45,255 nucleotides of DNA from an uncultured Telmatospirillum sp. Its GTDB lineage: Bacteria > Pseudomonadota > Alphaproteobacteria > Rhodospirillales > Magnetospirillaceae. Location of the stretch: contig CAIOJO010000124.1 in assembly GCA_903858635.1 (NCBI GenBank), positions 1 through 45,255 of the forward strand, read 5' to 3'. The translations under genes and the position numbers were made by a program. A model generated the notes under the pieces. The model had not been told where the DNA came from. It was given only the letters and a program-made list of their open reading frames with translations, and searched no databases. Below are positions 16,436-25,139 of this stretch, piece after piece (within the stretch, counting starts at the first letter, position 1; each line of letters opens with the position of its first letter).

Positions 16436-17647
16436 ATGGAGGCTCCGCCCCTCGCACGCCCCACCGGGCCTTCGGCGCCGCCGCCCACCCTGTTGCTGGT
16501 GGCCCTGACCGCGGTCGCCCCGATGTCGATCGATCTGTGCCTGCCGTCGCTGCCCGAAATGACCCGGGTGTTCGGCGCCCAGGTGTCCCAGGTGCAGTTG
16601 ATCCTGTCGGTGTTCATCGGCGGCTTCGCCGTCGCCCAGCCGATCTATGGACCGCTGTCCGACCGCTTCGGCCGCCGGCCGGTGCTGCTGGGCGGGATGG
16701 CCGTCTACCTGGCCGCCAGCCTGTTCTGCCTGGCCGCCCCCAGCATCGAGGCGCTGATCCTGGGGCGCTTCCTGCAGGCCCTCGGCGGCTGTGCCGGCCC
16801 GGTGCTGGCGCGCGCCATCGTGCGCGACCTGTACCCGCGCAACCAGGCCGCCCGCGTTCTGTCGACCATGGCCTCGGCGATGGCGCTGGGGCCGGCCATC
16901 GCCCCATTCCTCGGCGGCAACCTGCAGGCCTGGTTCGGCTGGCGGGCCAATTTCGTGGTGCTGGTGCTGCTGGGCGCCGCTACCCTGGTCGCCGGCTGGG
17001 GCCTGCTGGCCGAGACCAATCGGCATCGCGATCCGCGCGCCCTCGATCCGGCCACCATCCTCGACAATTATTGTCGCCTGCTGGGCGACCGCCTGTTCCT
17101 CGGCTACAGCCTGACCTTGTCGTTCGCCTTCGGCGGGTTGTTCGCCTTCATTTCGGGGGGGGCCTTCGTGCTGATCGACGTGCTGGGGGTGACGCCAAGG
17201 CTGTTCGGCTTCAGCTTCGTCCCGGCCGCCCTCGGCTTCATGGCCGGCAGCTTCGCCGGCTCGCGGCTGACTCAGCGGGTCGGGCTGGAGCGACTGGTCC
17301 GGCTGGGAGTCGGGCTCGGCCTGGCCGGCGGCCTGGTCCTCGCCGGGTTGGCCGTGGGCGGGGTGCAGACGGTGGTGGCGGTGATGGCCCCGATCTGCGT
17401 CGTATTCTTCTCGACCGGACTGGTCCTGCCCAACGGCACTGCGGCCGCCCTGTCACCCCATCCCAACATAGCCGGCAGCGCCTCGGCCCTGGTCGGCTGC
17501 CTGCAGATGGCCACCGGCGCGGCGGCCGGCTGGCTGGTCGGTCACCTGCATAACGGCACCACCCTGGCCATGGCCGGGGTCATCTGCGCCATGCAGTTGG
17601 CCGCCGCGGTGGTCCATTGGCGGCTGCTCAGCCGCCCAGCATCTTGA
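16436..17647 (+). CDS. Bcr/CflA-type MFS drug exporter
   Basis: A 403-residue major facilitator with about 12 membrane helices, belonging to the DHA1 Bcr/CflA group of proton-coupled efflux pumps. MSIDLCLPSLPEM in helix 1 and YGPLSDRFGRRPVLLGG (loop 2-3 motif A) are the signatures, with a further conserved stretch around ARAIVRDLY. It begins six bases after the metallopeptidase stop, so the two are probably one transcript. Its last codons overlap the end of the convergent PBP gene by about 20 bp. The substrate is unknown; the family exports bicyclomycin, chloramphenicol, sulfonamides or dipeptides. Confidence 0.92.
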   Translation: MEAPPLARPTGPSAPPPTLLLVALTAVAPMSIDLCLPSLPEMTRVFGAQVSQVQLILSVFIGGFAVAQPIYGPLSDRFGRRPVLLGGMAVYLAASLFCLAAPSIEALILGRFLQALGGCAGPVLARAIVRDLYPRNQAARVLSTMASAMALGPAIAPFLGGNLQAWFGWRANFVVLVLLGAATLVAGWGLLAETNRHRDPRALDPATILDNYCRLLGDRLFLGYSLTLSFAFGGLFAFISGGAFVLIDVLGVTPRLFGFSFVPAALGFMAGSFAGSRLTQRVGLERLVRLGVGLGLAGGLVLAGLAVGGVQTVVAVMAPICVVFFSTGLVLPNGTAAALSPHPNIAGSASALVGCLQMATGAAAGWLVGHLHNGTTLAMAGVICAMQLAAAVVHWRLLSRPAS

Positions 17648-19763
17648 CCAGGCCCCGCCAGATGCTGTCGACGGCCTTGGCCGGGTTGATCCCGGAACCG
17701 CCCTCGCCTTCCGCCGTCGGCGCCTCTTCCGGTTCCGTCCCCGGCAGCGGACGTGGCGGCAGGCCGCGATGGGCGGCCAGCATGACGTTGTGCCACAACT
17801 GGGTGGGCAGGCCGCTGCCGGTGATCTTGTGCATCGGCGTACCGTCGTCGTTGCCGAACCACACGCCCCCCACATAATCGGCGGTAAAGCCGATGAACCA
17901 GGCATCACGATAGTCCTGGGTGGTGCCGGTCTTGCCGCCCATCGGCCGGTCGATGGCGGCGGCCTTGCCGGTCCCTTCAGCCACCACCGCGGTGAGCATG
18001 TCGTCCATCTCGCGCAGCGCGTGCGGCTCGATCACCCGTCCGCTGCCGCCGCCTTCCCGCCGGTAGATCGGCGCCCCCTGATTGTCCTTCACCTCGGAGA
18101 AGCCGTAGGCGAACACCCCGTTGCCGTCATTGGCGAAGGTGGCGTAAGCGGCGGTCATTTCCAGCAGGTCGACTTCGCTGGTGCCCAGGGCGAGGGAGGC
18201 CTCGGGCCGCAGCTCCGAGGCGATGCCGAGCCGCTTCGCCACCGCCGCCACCCGCCGCGGACCGACCGCTTCGATCAGGCGCACCGCGGCGACATTGCTC
18301 GACTTGGCCAGGGCGTGGCGCAGCGTGATGGTCCCCTCGTATTTGTTGGTGTAGTTCTCGGGCTGATACTTGCCGGTGCGGATCGGCGCGTCCTCGATCG
18401 GACTGTTCTCGCTCCACCCCGCCTCGACCGCTGCCAGATAAAGGAACGCCTTGAACGAGGAGCCGGGTTGGCGGAAGCTTTGGACCGCCCGATTGAACTG
18501 ACTGCTGCCATAGTCGCCGCCGCCGACCATGGCGCGCACCGCCCCATCGGGCGACAGCACCACCATCGCCCCCTGGCTGACCCCGGCCTTGGCGCCGGGA
18601 CCGGCCAGCATCGCCGCCAGCTCGGCCTCGGCCTTGCGCTGCAGAGCCATGTCGAGGGTGGTGCGGACCACGATGTCGCGGTCGTCGCCGGCATAGGGCA
18701 TCACCTGGTCGCGCACCCAATCGGCGAAATAGCGGCCGATATGCGAGACCTGCTTGACCGTCGCCGGCCCGCTGCCCAGGGCGGCATCGGCCTGGGGCTG
18801 CGAAATCGCCCCGGCGGCCACCATATTGGCCAGCACCTGGGCCGTCCGTTTGGTCGACAGGATGCGGTCGTTCTGCGGATTGTAGCGCGACGGCGCCTTC
18901 AACAGCCCGGCCAGGAGGGCCGACTGGTACAAGTTGAGTTGTGATGCCGGCAGATCGAAATAGCGGCGCGCCGCGGCACCGACCCCCCAGGTCCCGGAGC
19001 CCAGATAGACCCGGTTGAGATAAAGGGTCATGATCTGGTCCTTGCTGAACTTGCGCTCCAGCCACAAGGCCATCAGTAGTTCCTGGACCTTCCGCTTGAG
19101 GCTTCGTTCGGGGGTCAGAAACAGATTCTTGGCCAGCTGCTGGGTGATGGTCGACCCACCCTGGACCACATGGCCGGCCCGCAGATTGGCCAGGGCGGCC
19201 CGCGCCAGACCCAGCGGATCGAGGCCGAAATGGCTGTAGAAGTGGCGGTCCTCGGTGGCGATCACCGCTTGCGGCAGGCTGGGCGGGATGTCCTTCAGGA
19301 TGACCGGCTCGCCGTAGACGTCGCCATAGGCGGCGATGGTCTCGCCATCGGCCGCCAGCAAGGTGACGCTGGGCTTGCGCAAGGTGGCGGTGAGGCTGTC
19401 CAGGTCGGGCAGGTCGTAGCCGTAATAGGTCACCACGGCGCCGGCGGCGATGACCAGCCAAATTCCGGCGGTAACGCCCCAGGACAGCAGCCGGCGGGCC
19501 CAGCTCCGCCCACTGCCGCCACGCCGCCACCAGCCGCCGCCGCGCCGCGGCGGCTTGGGCGGCGGCGGTGTCTCGGCCCGCTCGCTGCGCTGCGGCAGCA
19601 GAGGACGTTTCTCGCCGCGCCGGCCGCCGCCGAAACGCGGTTGGCGCTTGGACGGGCCGGCTGCCGTGACGGCGCGGGCCGACTTGTCTGAGGAAATCTG
19701 CATGCGGTCTTCGGGCGAGACCCAAAGGCCGGAAGCGGCGTCACCAGGCGGTTTGGAAGACAT
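17628..19763 (-). CDS. class A penicillin-binding protein (PBP1A-type)
   Basis: A bifunctional peptidoglycan synthase of 711 residues. A long basic, Pro-rich cytoplasmic tail (about 1-90) is followed by a membrane anchor (about 93-117). The glycosyltransferase domain has EDRHFYSHFGLD (catalytic Glu, about residue 174) and QGGSTITQQLAKNLFL. The transpeptidase domain has SSFK (about 436), SSN in AKSSNVAAVRL, and KTGTT (about 611). All catalytic motifs are intact. The start ATG 19763 is the most sensible, though the frame is open to 19850. A Gly/Glu-rich tail precedes a final short helix. It is similar to the PbpC/1A variants common in alphaproteobacteria. Confidence 0.95.
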   Translation of the reverse strand: MSSKPPGDAASGLWVSPEDRMQISSDKSARAVTAAGPSKRQPRFGGGRRGEKRPLLPQRSERAETPPPPKPPRRGGGWWRRGGSGRSWARRLLSWGVTAGIWLVIAAGAVVTYYGYDLPDLDSLTATLRKPSVTLLAADGETIAAYGDVYGEPVILKDIPPSLPQAVIATEDRHFYSHFGLDPLGLARAALANLRAGHVVQGGSTITQQLAKNLFLTPERSLKRKVQELLMALWLERKFSKDQIMTLYLNRVYLGSGTWGVGAAARRYFDLPASQLNLYQSALLAGLLKAPSRYNPQNDRILSTKRTAQVLANMVAAGAISQPQADAALGSGPATVKQVSHIGRYFADWVRDQVMPYAGDDRDIVVRTTLDMALQRKAEAELAAMLAGPGAKAGVSQGAMVVLSPDGAVRAMVGGGDYGSSQFNRAVQSFRQPGSSFKAFLYLAAVEAGWSENSPIEDAPIRTGKYQPENYTNKYEGTITLRHALAKSSNVAAVRLIEAVGPRRVAAVAKRLGIASELRPEASLALGTSEVDLLEMTAAYATFANDGNGVFAYGFSEVKDNQGAPIYRREGGGSGRVIEPHALREMDDMLTAVVAEGTGKAAAIDRPMGGKTGTTQDYRDAWFIGFTADYVGGVWFGNDDGTPMHKITGSGLPTQLWHNVMLAAHRGLPPRPLPGTEPEEAPTAEGEGGSGINPAKAVDSIWRGLVKMLGG

Positions 19764-19887
19764 GGGGCGGCTTATATCACGAAGTGGTTTGCGCTGAGAA
19801 CATAGCCATAGGCCTGATTTGCGGCTAGAATACGACCGATGAGCGCCCATAGTTCATCGCAATTCCCTAACCCAAGGTTATTCGACC

Positions 19888-20092
19888 GTGCCTGATCTGG
19901 TCCTGACCCTTATCCCGGAAGTGCGGGAACGCCTGGAAGCCCTGGCCATCAAACTCGGCAAGAGTGTCGAAGAATGTGGCCAGCTGGCGCTTTCCGAGTT
20001 CATGGACAACTGGGAAGACTACATGCGCACCGTCCGCCGAGCTGGAAAGCGGCGAGGAAGAGCGCCCGGTGCTGCGCGCCGTCAACGACTGA
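19888..20092 (+). pseudogene. small CopG-like protein, apparent frameshift near the end
   Basis: Starting at GTG 19888, the frame reads as a short helical protein (PDLVLTLIPEVRERLEAL, then EDYMRTVR) of ribbon-helix-helix/CopG-like appearance. At about 20034-20038 the run CCGCC seems to contain one base too many. Removing one C gives ELESGEEERPVLRAVND and a TGA at 20090-20092, a natural acidic ending for a 67-residue protein. As the sequence stands the frame instead continues with a basic, low-complexity tail to 20130. The gene end overlaps the convergent small membrane protein gene by a few bases. Function unknown; a DNA-binding or antitoxin-like role is possible but not shown. Confidence 0.55.
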
Positions 20093-20315
20093 TCGTTGCC
20101 GGCGGGGCCAATTGGCCGGTCAAAGTTTGACCGGTCAGCAAGCTGATGGCATGGGCCAGCAGGCCCAGCAGCAGGACCACACAGAGAATCATGATCGGTA
20201 CCGTGGGCAGCAGGTTGACCTGGCCCAGGACGCGGGGTTTGTGTTCCTGGCGCAGGCACAGCAGGAACACCAGCAGCACCGCCCCGGCGGCCATTCCGGT
20301 AACCCAGCCACTCAT
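20082..20315 (-). CDS. small two-helix membrane protein
   Basis: A 77-residue protein with two membrane segments: about residues 4-22 (VTGMAAGAVLLVFLLCL) and 40-60 (IMILCVVLLLGLLAHAISL). A positively charged linker lies between them. Its ATG directly follows the TAA of the MASE1 gene with no gap, so the two are surely co-transcribed and probably coupled. I do not recognise the family. It may be a partner or accessory subunit of the MASE1 protein. Confidence 0.75.
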   Translation of the reverse strand: MSGWVTGMAAGAVLLVFLLCLRQEHKPRVLGQVNLLPTVPIMILCVVLLLGLLAHAISLLTGQTLTGQLAPPATISR

Positions 20316-21497
20316 TTAGGCCCTCACCCGCACCGGCTCGACGAATTCGAAGATCTTACGCAGATTGTGCAGGCGGGCAATCTGCGCCTGCGACAGTTCG
20401 GTGTGGCCGGGAATGATCAGGTGGCCGTTGGTCAGGCGAACATCCGACAGCACAACCTGCCCGGCGGTGAGGGAGGCCACCGGCAATTCGATGACCTGGG
20501 GGGCCGCACCCTCGGCGATGGCCTTGAGACAGCTGACCACCCTGGCAAACAGCTGCGGATCATACTGGCCCTTGCGTTGCGCCAGTTTGGCGAACAGCTC
20601 GTTGCTCAGCGGTTGTCCCGCCGCCGCTTCGGCGATGTCCTTGAGAATCTTCAGTAGGCGGGCGAACAGCAGGAATTCCTCGCTACTCCGCTCATGAGCA
20701 CTGGATTGCAGCGCCTCGAGCGAGACGGTGGCGTCGATGTAGAGGGCCGTCGTCTTCCCCAGCTGGGCGGCCATCGAGGCGGCCAGTTCGTCGAACTGCG
20801 ACCGCAGATTGGCGCGATCCAGCGAGGCCACATAACCGGCCGCCAGTCCGGTGACGATGAAGCTCACCGCCAGCCAAAGGGTGATCGGTCCCCGCCGCGC
20901 CCGCCACTGCTCCGGCGAGGGCGCCCACCAGGCCAGCACCAGCGGCGCAAAGATCAGGACACCGATGGTTCGGCCGGCCCATAGGCTGCCGACCGCGAAG
21001 GCCAGGTCGGAGGCGGGAATGCGGTCCACCAGCGTGAGGATGCCGGCACGGCACAGGGCATAAGGCAGGGCGGGCAGGATCGCCCCGAACAACATCAGGC
21101 GACCGACTCGCCCCGGCGTGTCCAGCGGATTAGGGAATCGGCCGAAGCGGCGGACCAGAAAGCCGCCCAGCAGCGCCTGGAGACAGGCCAGAATGGGCTG
21201 ACCGAGGACATCCGTCAGGGTCGGCGGGGTATGGGCCGCCGCATGGGCCCCCAGGGTGATGGCAAGGGACCCGAGGGCGATGCCGGGCCATACCAGGGGC
21301 CCGCGCAGCAATACGGCGGCCAGGGCAATGCCCGAGGGCGGCCAGACCACCGTCGCGAAGCCGGGGGACATGGCCAGGGCCAGCCCCAACCAGCCGGTGA
21401 CCGTATAGGACGCGGCAATTGCCGCATTGGTCGACAACAGGCCAGGCGCCGCGCCGGCCTCGGATTCGTTATGGACGGAGCGGTCTTGCTGGTTCAT
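20316..21497 (-). CDS. MASE1-domain membrane sensor with a short HD-output-like tail
   Basis: A 393-residue protein. Residues about 20-235 form a MASE1 domain with roughly eight membrane helices (text such as ATVVWPPSGIALAAVLLRG and WAGRTIGVLIFAPLVLAWW). A short helical segment with a YDPQLFARVVSCLKAI motif follows. The C-terminus, with ASLTAGQVVLSDVRLTNGHL and ending EFVEPVRVRA, resembles the tail that follows the HD or receiver module in alphaproteobacterial response regulators. No GGDEF, EAL, histidine kinase or HD motif is present, so the usual MASE1 outputs are missing. The ATG at 21497 has GGAG upstream. A small membrane protein gene follows immediately. Confidence 0.82.
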   Translation of the reverse strand: MNQQDRSVHNESEAGAAPGLLSTNAAIAASYTVTGWLGLALAMSPGFATVVWPPSGIALAAVLLRGPLVWPGIALGSLAITLGAHAAAHTPPTLTDVLGQPILACLQALLGGFLVRRFGRFPNPLDTPGRVGRLMLFGAILPALPYALCRAGILTLVDRIPASDLAFAVGSLWAGRTIGVLIFAPLVLAWWAPSPEQWRARRGPITLWLAVSFIVTGLAAGYVASLDRANLRSQFDELAASMAAQLGKTTALYIDATVSLEALQSSAHERSSEEFLLFARLLKILKDIAEAAAGQPLSNELFAKLAQRKGQYDPQLFARVVSCLKAIAEGAAPQVIELPVASLTAGQVVLSDVRLTNGHLIIPGHTELSQAQIARLHNLRKIFEFVEPVRVRA

Positions 21498-21704
21498 TGG
21501 GTCGCTCCGCCAATCCCCAAGGGCTCGGACCAATGCAAAGGAAATTAGTCTTAGACCTCGCATGATAGGCCAGGCTGCACCGTCGGTCATCAACCGATAA
21601 CACCACGATCTGCGGCAGAAACCGCCAAAGGGGCGGCGGAACAAAGGTCTTCGCCCCCTGTTGGCCCGACGACTCGCACCCTTCCGCAGCTGGGGGTCCC
21701 GCCC

Positions 21705-22247
21705 ATGTCCAAGCTCGTCCTGCCGCTGGTCGCTTTGGCTGGCTTTGTCGGCGTCGCTACGGTCGAGGCCCAGATCGCCACCCCCTCGACGCCGGATGTC
21801 GAATTCGCCCGCAAGGCCGCCAGCGGCGGCCATGCCGAGGTCGAACTGGGCCGGATGGCACTGGGCAAGTCGACCAACGTGGAGGTCCGACAATTCGCGC
21901 AACGCATGGTCAAGGACCATACGCGGGCCAATCTCGAACTGTCGGAACTGGCCCAGTCCCAGCATCTGTTGTTGCCGCGCGTCGCCGAGGGCGAGGACGC
22001 GGCAAACATCAAGCGGCTTGGTGGTCTGTCGGGGAGCGCCTTCGACCGCGCCTATATGGATCTGATGGTCGAGGACCACCAACACGACGTCGCCGATTTT
22101 GGCAAGGAAGCCGATCAGGGGCAGAATGCCCAGATCAAGACCCTGGCCAGGACCCTCCTGCCGACGCTGCAGGAGCATCTGCAACTGGCCCAGCAGGTGC
22201 AACGGGGCCCCGGCGAGGAAAAGGCCCAGCTGCCGAGCGAGCGTTAG
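21705..22247 (+). CDS. DUF4142 secreted protein
   Basis: A 180-residue protein with an N-terminal signal peptide (LVLPLVALAGFVGVATVEA) and a DUF4142 ferritin-like helical domain: PDVEFARKAASGGHAEVELGR, FAQRMVKDHTRANLEL, DRAYMDLMVEDHQHDVADF. It is probably periplasmic. DUF4142 proteins are helical bundles of unknown function, often seen in stress-related settings. It is divergent from the MASE1 gene across about 200 bp. A repeat lies about 20 bp after its stop. Confidence 0.88.
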   Translation: MSKLVLPLVALAGFVGVATVEAQIATPSTPDVEFARKAASGGHAEVELGRMALGKSTNVEVRQFAQRMVKDHTRANLELSELAQSQHLLLPRVAEGEDAANIKRLGGLSGSAFDRAYMDLMVEDHQHDVADFGKEADQGQNAQIKTLARTLLPTLQEHLQLAQQVQRGPGEEKAQLPSER

Positions 22248-22268
22248 AACGGCATCTGTAGTGTTCGC

Positions 22269-22347
22269 AGTGGGGTGGGCGTCCCGCCCGCCGCCGCCGC
22301 AATGCGGCGGATGCTATTGCCACCGGCAGGGACGCCGGTGCCACTGG
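22269..22347. repeat. palindromic intergenic repeat, family A copy 3 (hybrid)
   Basis: The left end (AGTGGGGTGGGCGTCCCGCC) matches the copy at 4308. The right end (CACCGGCAGGGACGCCGGTG, then CCACTGG) matches the type at 40080. The inner CCGCCGCAATGCGGCGG hairpin is shared. The two ends therefore come from different subtypes. It lies between convergent genes. Confidence 0.8.
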
Positions 22348-22376
22348 AACTAGGCCCGGCGCCTGAGGGGCGAATG

Positions 22377-22925
22377 CTATTCTATATATTCACCCTGGTA
22401 GACGCCCCAGAACTCGTCGCGTTTCAGCCAACCCTGGACATTGTCGATGTCGATGCGGCAATAGCCTTTGCCGCGCGGACAACCGAGCAGGCGGCCCATG
22501 ACATTGGCGTCGAGCACGGCCATCGCCGGCGCCTTTTCGTCGGGATCGGCCCGCAGGCGGCGCTGCCCGCCGGTCACCACGACCATGCGCCGCGCCGACA
22601 GCATGCTCTGGTGAACCCAGCCCTCGGTGCCCTGCCAATCCCGGATCTTGCGCCAGGTCTCGAACTCGGCGATGACCTCGACCGGCATGTCGCCACGGGT
22701 GTAGATCCAGTCGACAGGGTAGCGAACGCCGGGGCCGGTCCGCAAATTGACTTCATCGGAACGCAATGAAACGAAACGGGGCAGAGGCAAGCCGCTGGTT
22801 TCCGCCGCGTGAGCCGGCTGACTCAACAGCCCGCCGCCCGGCATCGCAGCCGCCGCCAACATTGCGCCGATGAGGCAGAGGCAACGGACCAGTCGCACCA
22901 TGGCCGGACTATTTGGACCTTTCAT
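22377..22925 (-). CDS. secreted SH3-domain protein
   Basis: A 182-residue protein with a signal peptide (LVRCLCLIGAMLAAAAMPGGG, cleaved near AHA-AE) and two bacterial SH3-like units: RSDEVNLRTGPGVRYPVDWIY and QRRLRADPDEKAPAMAVLDA. It resembles COG3807-type SH3 proteins of alphaproteobacteria, thought to act at the cell envelope. ATG 22925 has AAGG six bases upstream; 22901 and 22967 are alternative starts. No enzymatic domain is present. Confidence 0.88.
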   Translation of the reverse strand: MKGPNSPAMVRLVRCLCLIGAMLAAAAMPGGGLLSQPAHAAETSGLPLPRFVSLRSDEVNLRTGPGVRYPVDWIYTRGDMPVEVIAEFETWRKIRDWQGTEGWVHQSMLSARRMVVVTGGQRRLRADPDEKAPAMAVLDANVMGRLLGCPRGKGYCRIDIDNVQGWLKRDEFWGVYQGEYIE

Positions 22926-23060
22926 TTCGAACCTTGAATATTTGCCAGTCCGCGACCCCCCGGTCAAGCGGCCGGACTGCGATCATCCTCTGGACAAGAG
23001 GGGCCCGTCTTGCTACAGCCTCAATCAAGCAAGCTGCCCCGTCCACAGGGAGAACGCCCG

Positions 23061-24044
23061 ATGGCGAAGAAGCCGCTGGTCATCGTCACCCGAAAGCTCC
23101 CCGACGCCATCGAAACGCGGCTGATGGAGCTGTTCGACACCCGACTCAATGTCGACGACCACCAGATGAGCAAGGCCGACCTGATCGAAGCGGTCAGGCA
23201 TGCCGACGTCCTGGTGCCTACGGTCACCGATCGCATCGACGCCGCGGTGCTGGCCCAGGCCGGCCCTGATCTGCGCCTGATCGCCAATTTCGGCGCCGGC
23301 GTCGACCACATCGACCTGGCGACGGCGCGGCAGCGCGGCGTCACCGTGACCAATACCCCCGATGTGCTGACCGAAGACACCGCCGACATGACCATGGCGC
23401 TCATTCTGGCGGTGCCGCGGCGCCTTGCCGAAGGCGAGCGGCTGGTCCGCTCGGGCGGCTGGTCTGGCTGGGGCCCCACCTTCATGCTGGGCCATCGCAT
23501 CTGGGGCAAGCGCCTCGGCATCATCGGCATGGGCCGCATCGGCCAGGCCGTGGCGCGCCGGGCCAAGGGTTTCGGCCTGTCGATCCATTATCACAACCGG
23601 CGCCGAGTCCATCCCGACATCGAAGGGGAACTGGAAGCAACCTACTGGGAAAGCCTCGACCAGATGCTGGCCCGCATGGACGTCATTTCGGTGCATTGTC
23701 CGCATACCCCGGCCACCTATCATCTGCTGTCGGCGCGACGGCTGAAGCTGCTGCAGGCCCATGCCTATGTGGTCAACACGGCGCGCGGCGAGGTGATCGA
23801 CGAGAACTCGCTGACCCGCATGCTGCAGAAGCGCGAGCTGGCCGGCGCCGGACTCGACGTGTTCGAGCACGAACCGGCCATCAACCCCAAGCTGCTCGAG
23901 CTCGACAATGTGGTGCTGCTGCCACATCTCGGGTCGGCAACGCTGGAGGGCCGCATCGACATGGGCGAAAAAGTGCTGATCAATATCAAGACCCACGTCG
24001 ACGGGCATAACCCGCCCGACCGGGTGCTCGCCAGCATGCTTTAA
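23061..24044 (+). CDS. D-2-hydroxyacid dehydrogenase (glyoxylate/hydroxypyruvate reductase type)
   Basis: An NAD(P)-dependent oxidoreductase of 327 residues. The substrate domain has NFGAGVDHIDLATARQRG. The nucleotide-binding loop is GIIGMGRIGQAVARRAKGFG, followed by YHNRRR (basic residues, suggesting NADPH use). The catalytic residues are Arg in NTARGEVID, Glu in FEHEPAIN and His in LLPHLGSAT. It is closest in feel to GyaR-type glyoxylate reductases of alphaproteobacteria; other 2-hydroxyacids are possible. The ATG at 23061 gives the family start MAKKPLV. Confidence 0.93.
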   Translation: MAKKPLVIVTRKLPDAIETRLMELFDTRLNVDDHQMSKADLIEAVRHADVLVPTVTDRIDAAVLAQAGPDLRLIANFGAGVDHIDLATARQRGVTVTNTPDVLTEDTADMTMALILAVPRRLAEGERLVRSGGWSGWGPTFMLGHRIWGKRLGIIGMGRIGQAVARRAKGFGLSIHYHNRRRVHPDIEGELEATYWESLDQMLARMDVISVHCPHTPATYHLLSARRLKLLQAHAYVVNTARGEVIDENSLTRMLQKRELAGAGLDVFEHEPAINPKLLELDNVVLLPHLGSATLEGRIDMGEKVLINIKTHVDGHNPPDRVLASML

Positions 24045-24079
24045 CCGGTGTCCCCGCTAAGGCAGAGGGCTATTATAGA

Positions 24080-24119
24080 CCTAGTGCACTGACACATTTG
24101 AATGTGTCAGTGCACTAGG
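24080..24119. repeat. perfect 40-bp palindrome
   Basis: CCTAGTGCACTGACACATT, a 2-base TG centre, then its exact reverse complement. The 19-bp arms have no mismatch. It lies 36 bp after the dehydrogenase stop. It lacks a T-tract, so it is not a classical terminator. The arms begin and end with CTAG, a tetranucleotide some insertion sequences target, so it may be a minimal pair of terminal inverted repeats. The remaining gap to the aminotransferase (24120-24335) shows nothing I can name. Confidence 0.85.
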
Positions 24120-24335
24120 GGCAGGCGGGGCTCGCCATCCGGCCAAGGCATCGCCTCTCGGCCGACCCGACACTCCCCCTTTCGGCGTCCCTCCTCTTCT
24201 GTCGCATTGCCGCGAGAAATGCGGGCTAGAACGCCAGCCGCAGATACACCATCTGGTGTCAGCGGGCGGTCGCATGATTCCGCGGCGGTCCATTCGGCAA
24301 AACCGCCCTTGCCGACCCAGTCGGGAGGATACCGA

Positions 24336-25139
24336 ATGAATATCTGGCTGGATGGGACCGTGGTGGAGGCAAGACAGGCGCGGATCGACCCGACCGATCC
24401 CGGCCTGGCCCTTGGCGACGGACTGTACGAATGCCTGCGGGCCCGCAGCGGCAAGGCGCTGCGCCTGGCGGCCCATCTGGCGAGGCTGCATGCCGGGGCC
24501 AGAGCGCTCGGCATGACCATCCCCTTTGCCGACAAGGATATCGGCGAGGCCATGTCGGCCGTCCTGGCCGCCAACGGATTGGCCCATGGCCTATTGCGCC
24601 TGATCTTGATCCGTGGTCCGCAGGGACCGGACTGGTCCGCCCCCAAACCGATCCCCCCGACCTTACTGATCACCGCCGGCCCGGCCGGCCCGGAGCCGTC
24701 GACGGCCAAGGCAATCATCGCCACCGTCACGCGGCGCAACGAGTTCTCGCCGACCGCCCGTTTCAAGACGCTGAACACGTTGGACAATCTTCTGGCCCGA
24801 CGCGAGGCGGCACGGCACAAGACCGACGAGGCCCTGCTGCTGAACAGTCAAGGCCGCCTGGCGGAAGCCAGCGGGGCCAATCTGTTCCTGGTGATCGACG
24901 GCGACGTGCTGACCCCACCGGTTGCCGAGGGGGCCCTGCCCGGCGTCATGCGGGCCGAGGTGATCGACCGCCTCGGCGCCGCCACCGCCCAGCTCAATCC
25001 GGCCGATCTGGCCAGCGCGTCGGAGGCGTTTCTGACCAATGCCCTCGGCATCCGCGCCTTGCTGGCGGTGGACGGCAAGGCGATCGGCAACGGCCGCGAG
25101 GGCAGCATCACGGCCCGCCTGAAAGCGGCGGTGAGCTGA
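24336..25139 (+). CDS. class IV PLP aminotransferase
   Basis: A PLP enzyme of 267 residues, fold type IV (branched-chain aminotransferase, D-amino-acid transaminase or aminodeoxychorismate lyase). LALGDGLYECLR near the N-terminus and the catalytic Lys in FKTLNTLDNLLARREA are diagnostic, followed by EALLLNSQGRLAEASGANLF. The short length and lack of the longer IlvE insertions leave PabC-like lyase or DAAT as possibilities; the sequence does not decide. GGGAGG precedes ATG 24336. Its last 30 bp overlap the end of the convergent KirBac gene. Confidence 0.9.
   Translation: MNIWLDGTVVEARQARIDPTDPGLALGDGLYECLRARSGKALRLAAHLARLHAGARALGMTIPFADKDIGEAMSAVLAANGLAHGLLRLILIRGPQGPDWSAPKPIPPTLLITAGPAGPEPSTAKAIIATVTRRNEFSPTARFKTLNTLDNLLARREAARHKTDEALLLNSQGRLAEASGANLFLVIDGDVLTPPVAEGALPGVMRAEVIDRLGAATAQLNPADLASASEAFLTNALGIRALLAVDGKAIGNGREGSITARLKAAVS

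Noticed and set aside
24080-24119. Terminator reading of the 40-bp palindrome
   Set aside because: No T-tract follows on either strand, so intrinsic termination is unlikely, though not excluded.
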